A stretch of 24,506 nt of DNA, from positions 1 to 24,506 of IMG/VR virus record IMGVR_UViG_3300043409_000809; one strand, 5' to 3'. The notes under the pieces are model-generated. The model made no database searches and was not told the origin of the DNA. It worked only from the letters and a program-made list of their open reading frames with translations. This document shows positions 23,203-24,506 of the stretch, piece after piece. Each line of letters starts with the position of its first letter. Position 1 is the first letter of the stretch. The stretch comes from a virus. The translations under genes and the position numbers were made by a program.

Positions 23203-23247
23203 TGGTTGCTCCCCCTTAATTGCTACTATGGCAATGGGGGGCAACCA
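23203..23247 (+). terminator. Long two-tier hairpin in the convergent junction
   Basis: The outer stem pairs 23203-23214 (TGGTTGCTCCCC) with 23236-23247 (GGGGGGCAACCA), 12 pairs including one T-G. The inner stem pairs ATTGC (23219-23223) with GCAAT (23231-23235) around a 7-base loop. This is much stronger than chance and lies where transcripts meet, suggesting a bidirectional terminator or RNA-processing site. No long T-tract follows on either strand. Confidence 0.45.
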
Positions 23248-23393
23248 CAGTAAACTAAACTCAACTACGAAATCGCTCATCCGCTTGGACCCCCTATTTG
23301 GATTTTCTATTTTCTTCTCCTCGCCGGGGTCAGGGTACGGGTAGGTGGTTGGATGGATGGATGCGAATGCCGATTGCTGGAGCTTGGAGGGGT

Positions 23394-24026
23394 CTAGGAG
23401 AGGGTTTGATGGTTGGATGGAGTGTAGGGAGCGGAACCCCATTGAGCGGCCATGGCGCGGGCGATGCCGGGATAGGTCTTGGAACGCTCCTTCCAGCGGG
23501 TTGGACTGGGACCGAGTTTGTTCTGGCCACTGGGGGTTTGATTGGCCCACCTACCGGATGGCGATAGCGGCAGGATGTCGGTGGGAACCAGCGGTGGAAG
23601 GTTCTTGAGCCAGAGACAGGTGCGCTTGCTCGCGTCATCACCGAACTGATACGGCTGGATTATTTGAGTGGGTTTGCATATACGAGTGTTGATAGCACCT
23701 ATTGGATTCTCTATTGCTATACGGGGGGGGGTACTATTCATTAACAGATGGACAAACTCCAGTGCTTCCTCGGTCAGCTTAGGGTCGCGAAGCCCCCGCG
23801 TAGTCCAGTGCATGCCGCTCGCGCATAGGTAGGTGCATGGCGGAAACGCGATCAGCATGTCCCAGTGGTGGATCGGCTTGAGGAGATCCCTCACATCACC
23901 GCGGTAATGCTGGCCCACTGTGTCTGACTCCTCGAAATCGCAGCTCCACGCATCCCAGCCTCGGGCCGCGAACTCATCGCGAACCCGGCCACTGTACTCA
24001 CAGGCCACAAGGATGCGGGGTTTCAT
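23394..24026 (-). CDS. Phage DNA cytosine methyltransferase-like protein
   Basis: 210 aa from the ATG at 24026, which has GGAGGAGG 4 bases upstream; this beats the longer frame starting at 24065. Motifs: ILVACEYSGRVRDEFAARGW (residues 5-24) as the cofactor-binding region, FPPCTYLCASG with the PPC catalytic loop (62-64, C64), IENP (105-108) in place of the usual ENV, and YQFGDDASKRTCLWLKNLPP. This group of short phage enzymes resembles C5-cytosine methyltransferases without a large target-recognition domain. It may shield phage DNA from host restriction. A C9 tract (23723-23731) in the gene, just before IENP, could make expression phase-variable. Its start overlaps the upstream gene's stop (ATGA). 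Confidence 0.7.
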   Translation of the reverse strand: MKPRILVACEYSGRVRDEFAARGWDAWSCDFEESDTVGQHYRGDVRDLLKPIHHWDMLIAFPPCTYLCASGMHWTTRGLRDPKLTEEALEFVHLLMNSTPPRIAIENPIGAINTRICKPTQIIQPYQFGDDASKRTCLWLKNLPPLVPTDILPLSPSGRWANQTPSGQNKLGPSPTRWKERSKTYPGIARAMAAQWGSAPYTPSNHQTLS

Positions 24027-24184
24027 TGAACCTCCTCCGCTACCTCCACACTCACCAACTCCCACCCGTAGCGATGAGCGTCCTCCTCAGCAGCCTCGCG
24101 GGCCTCGCCGATCGGTTCATGGTAGCTGGAGTCCTTCTCGATCTCTCCATCCGGCTTGCGGAACGTGGCGACAATGCTGATCAC
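24023..24184 (-). CDS. Small acidic protein, 53 aa
   Basis: Identified by coupling: its GTG (24184-24182) overlaps the upstream stop as GTGA and its TGA overlaps the methyltransferase ATG as ATGA. The product begins MISIVATFRKPDGEIEKDSS, then EPIGEAREAAEEDAHRYGWE and ends in a hydrophobic/acidic strand (LVSVEVAEE). A short alpha/beta protein is likely. The methyltransferase's Shine-Dalgarno lies within its final codons. No family recognised. Confidence 0.55.
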   Translation of the reverse strand: MISIVATFRKPDGEIEKDSSYHEPIGEAREAAEEDAHRYGWELVSVEVAEEVQ

Positions 24185-24414
24185 AGCGCACCTCCGATCA
24201 CCGCCCGAATAGTGGAGGCAAACACCACCGGCCCTTTGACCGGCTGGGCACCGTCCCAGTCCTCGATATCACCGAACACCGCGTCCGGATCTTTTACGAA
24301 CGGGACTAGAGCTTGGATATCATTCCCGTAAATGTCCTGCCCCGTGTACAGGGTGCAGTTGGGGACGGTGATGGCGTTGGTGGAGTCGTCGCTGACAATG
24401 GTTTGTTGGTTCAC
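24181..24414 (-). CDS. Small unrecognised protein, 77 aa
   Basis: First gene of the - strand operon. The GTG at 24414 gives MNQQTIVSDDSTNAITVPNC; a TTG at 24423 would add 3 residues. It continues with TLYTGQDIYGNDIQALVPFV, then KDPDAVFGDIEDWDGAQPVK and VVFASTIRAVIGGA, acidic and beta-rich, without membrane span. Its stop overlaps the next GTG. Upstream on the - strand, TTGACG (24451-24446) resembles a -35 box, but no good -10 follows, so I call no promoter. Function unknown. Confidence 0.5.
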   Translation of the reverse strand: MNQQTIVSDDSTNAITVPNCTLYTGQDIYGNDIQALVPFVKDPDAVFGDIEDWDGAQPVKGPVVFASTIRAVIGGAL

Positions 24415-24434
24415 GCCGCCCAACCTACCGCACC

Positions 24435-24506
24435 ATGATCCACCTCGTCAAGGGGGAATCTTTCATGGCATGGAGAAATCGCTGTACCCCGATTCCCGAT
24501 TCTGGA
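24435..24506 (+). CDS. 5' end of a + strand ORF, possible HNH endonuclease (cut by window)
   Basis: From ATG 24435 (or 24465) the frame is open to the last base, giving 24 codons ending FMAWRNRCTPIPDSG. That pattern, Phe then 'R..RC.P.P.SG', is the usual opening of phage HNH endonucleases whose next residues are often CWEW or similar. The opening is too short to prove this. It would be divergent from the methyltransferase operon, with starts 20 bases apart. HNH genes are common free-standing inserts in phages. Confidence 0.3.
   Translation, partial: MIHLVKGESFMAWRNRCTPIPDSG

Larger units (their letters stand above)
23101..23393. other. Non-coding convergent junction with G/C tracts and inverted repeats
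   Basis: Nothing here reads as a convincing gene on either strand. The + strand block ends at 23100 and the - strand operon ends at 23394, so transcripts converge. The first 150 bases hold homopolymer tracts: G6 (23100-23105), G5 (23113-23117), C7 (23137-23143), C8 (23158-23165), C5 (23174-23178), C4 (23184-23187). ACTAGGGGG occurs directly at 23096 and 23109 and inverted at 23158-23168 (CCCCCCCCTAG). ATAGGCCTAT (23124-23133) is a perfect palindrome. The rest is plain apart from GGAT repeats at 23351-23362. It may hold terminators or an origin. Confidence 0.6.

Noticed and set aside
23155-23641. Other ORFs on both strands across the methyltransferase 3' end and junction
   Set aside because: Trp/Gly/Met-rich or Pro-rich frames created by G/C tracts and GGAT repeats; no coding character.
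1-24506. tRNA genes and CRISPR arrays
   Set aside because: Looked for cloverleaf-like blocks with GGTTCRANNCC and for regularly spaced 20-40 base repeats by eye; none were found. Small degenerate cases could be missed without a program.

Overview
The window is part of a tailed double-stranded DNA phage genome (or of a phage-derived contig), most likely with a short, podovirus-like tail. The case rests on gene order and protein character: a tail fibre end, a neck-adaptor-like protein, a nozzle-like beta-propeller protein, a small acetyltransferase-fold protein and a run of large ejection-type virion proteins, followed by a recombination and replication block. No ribosomal, housekeeping or integrase gene is visible, and terminase, portal and capsid genes must lie outside. 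The host cannot be named from the sequence. Most genes are near 50-57% G+C, with several sharply A+T-rich patches.

Layout. Bases 1-13254 (+) are the virion module: the 3' end of a tail fibre gene, adaptor, nozzle, GNAT-like protein, three unrecognised virion proteins (473, 478 and 477 aa) and a 1702-aa polyvalent ejection protein carrying a HEIGH metallopeptidase motif and an ADP-ribosyltransferase-like domain. Bases 13309-17475 (+) are the recombination module: HTH protein, RecT-like annealing protein, PD-(D/E)XK exonuclease, DUF669-like ssDNA-binding candidate, superfamily 2 helicase, two small ORFs and a RuvC-like resolvase. Bases 17472-20960 (+) hold about fourteen very small genes, mostly unrecognised, linked by 4-base ATGA or GTGA stop/start overlaps. 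Bases 20993-23100 (+) hold a primase-helicase fusion and a small partner. Bases 23101-23393 are a non-coding convergent junction full of G/C tracts and inverted repeats. Bases 24414-23394 (-) are a three-gene operon ending in a cytosine methyltransferase-like protein. The last bases hold the start of a + strand ORF that may be an HNH endonuclease.

How the parts fit. The exonuclease, RecT-like protein, ssDNA-binding candidate, helicase and RuvC-like nuclease make a near-complete phage recombination pathway: resection, annealing, remodelling and junction cutting. The primase-helicase supplies replication. The large virion proteins probably enter the cell with the DNA, and the ADP-ribosyltransferase-like and peptidase regions of the 1702-aa protein are candidates for effectors acting at entry. 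The methyltransferase operon is transcribed against everything else and may protect the phage DNA.

Most notable signals: the A+T-rich ADP-ribosyltransferase core inside the ejection protein; a 12-13 base leader motif repeated upstream of replication genes; a C9 homopolymer inside the methyltransferase gene; and the structured G/C-tract junction between convergent transcripts.
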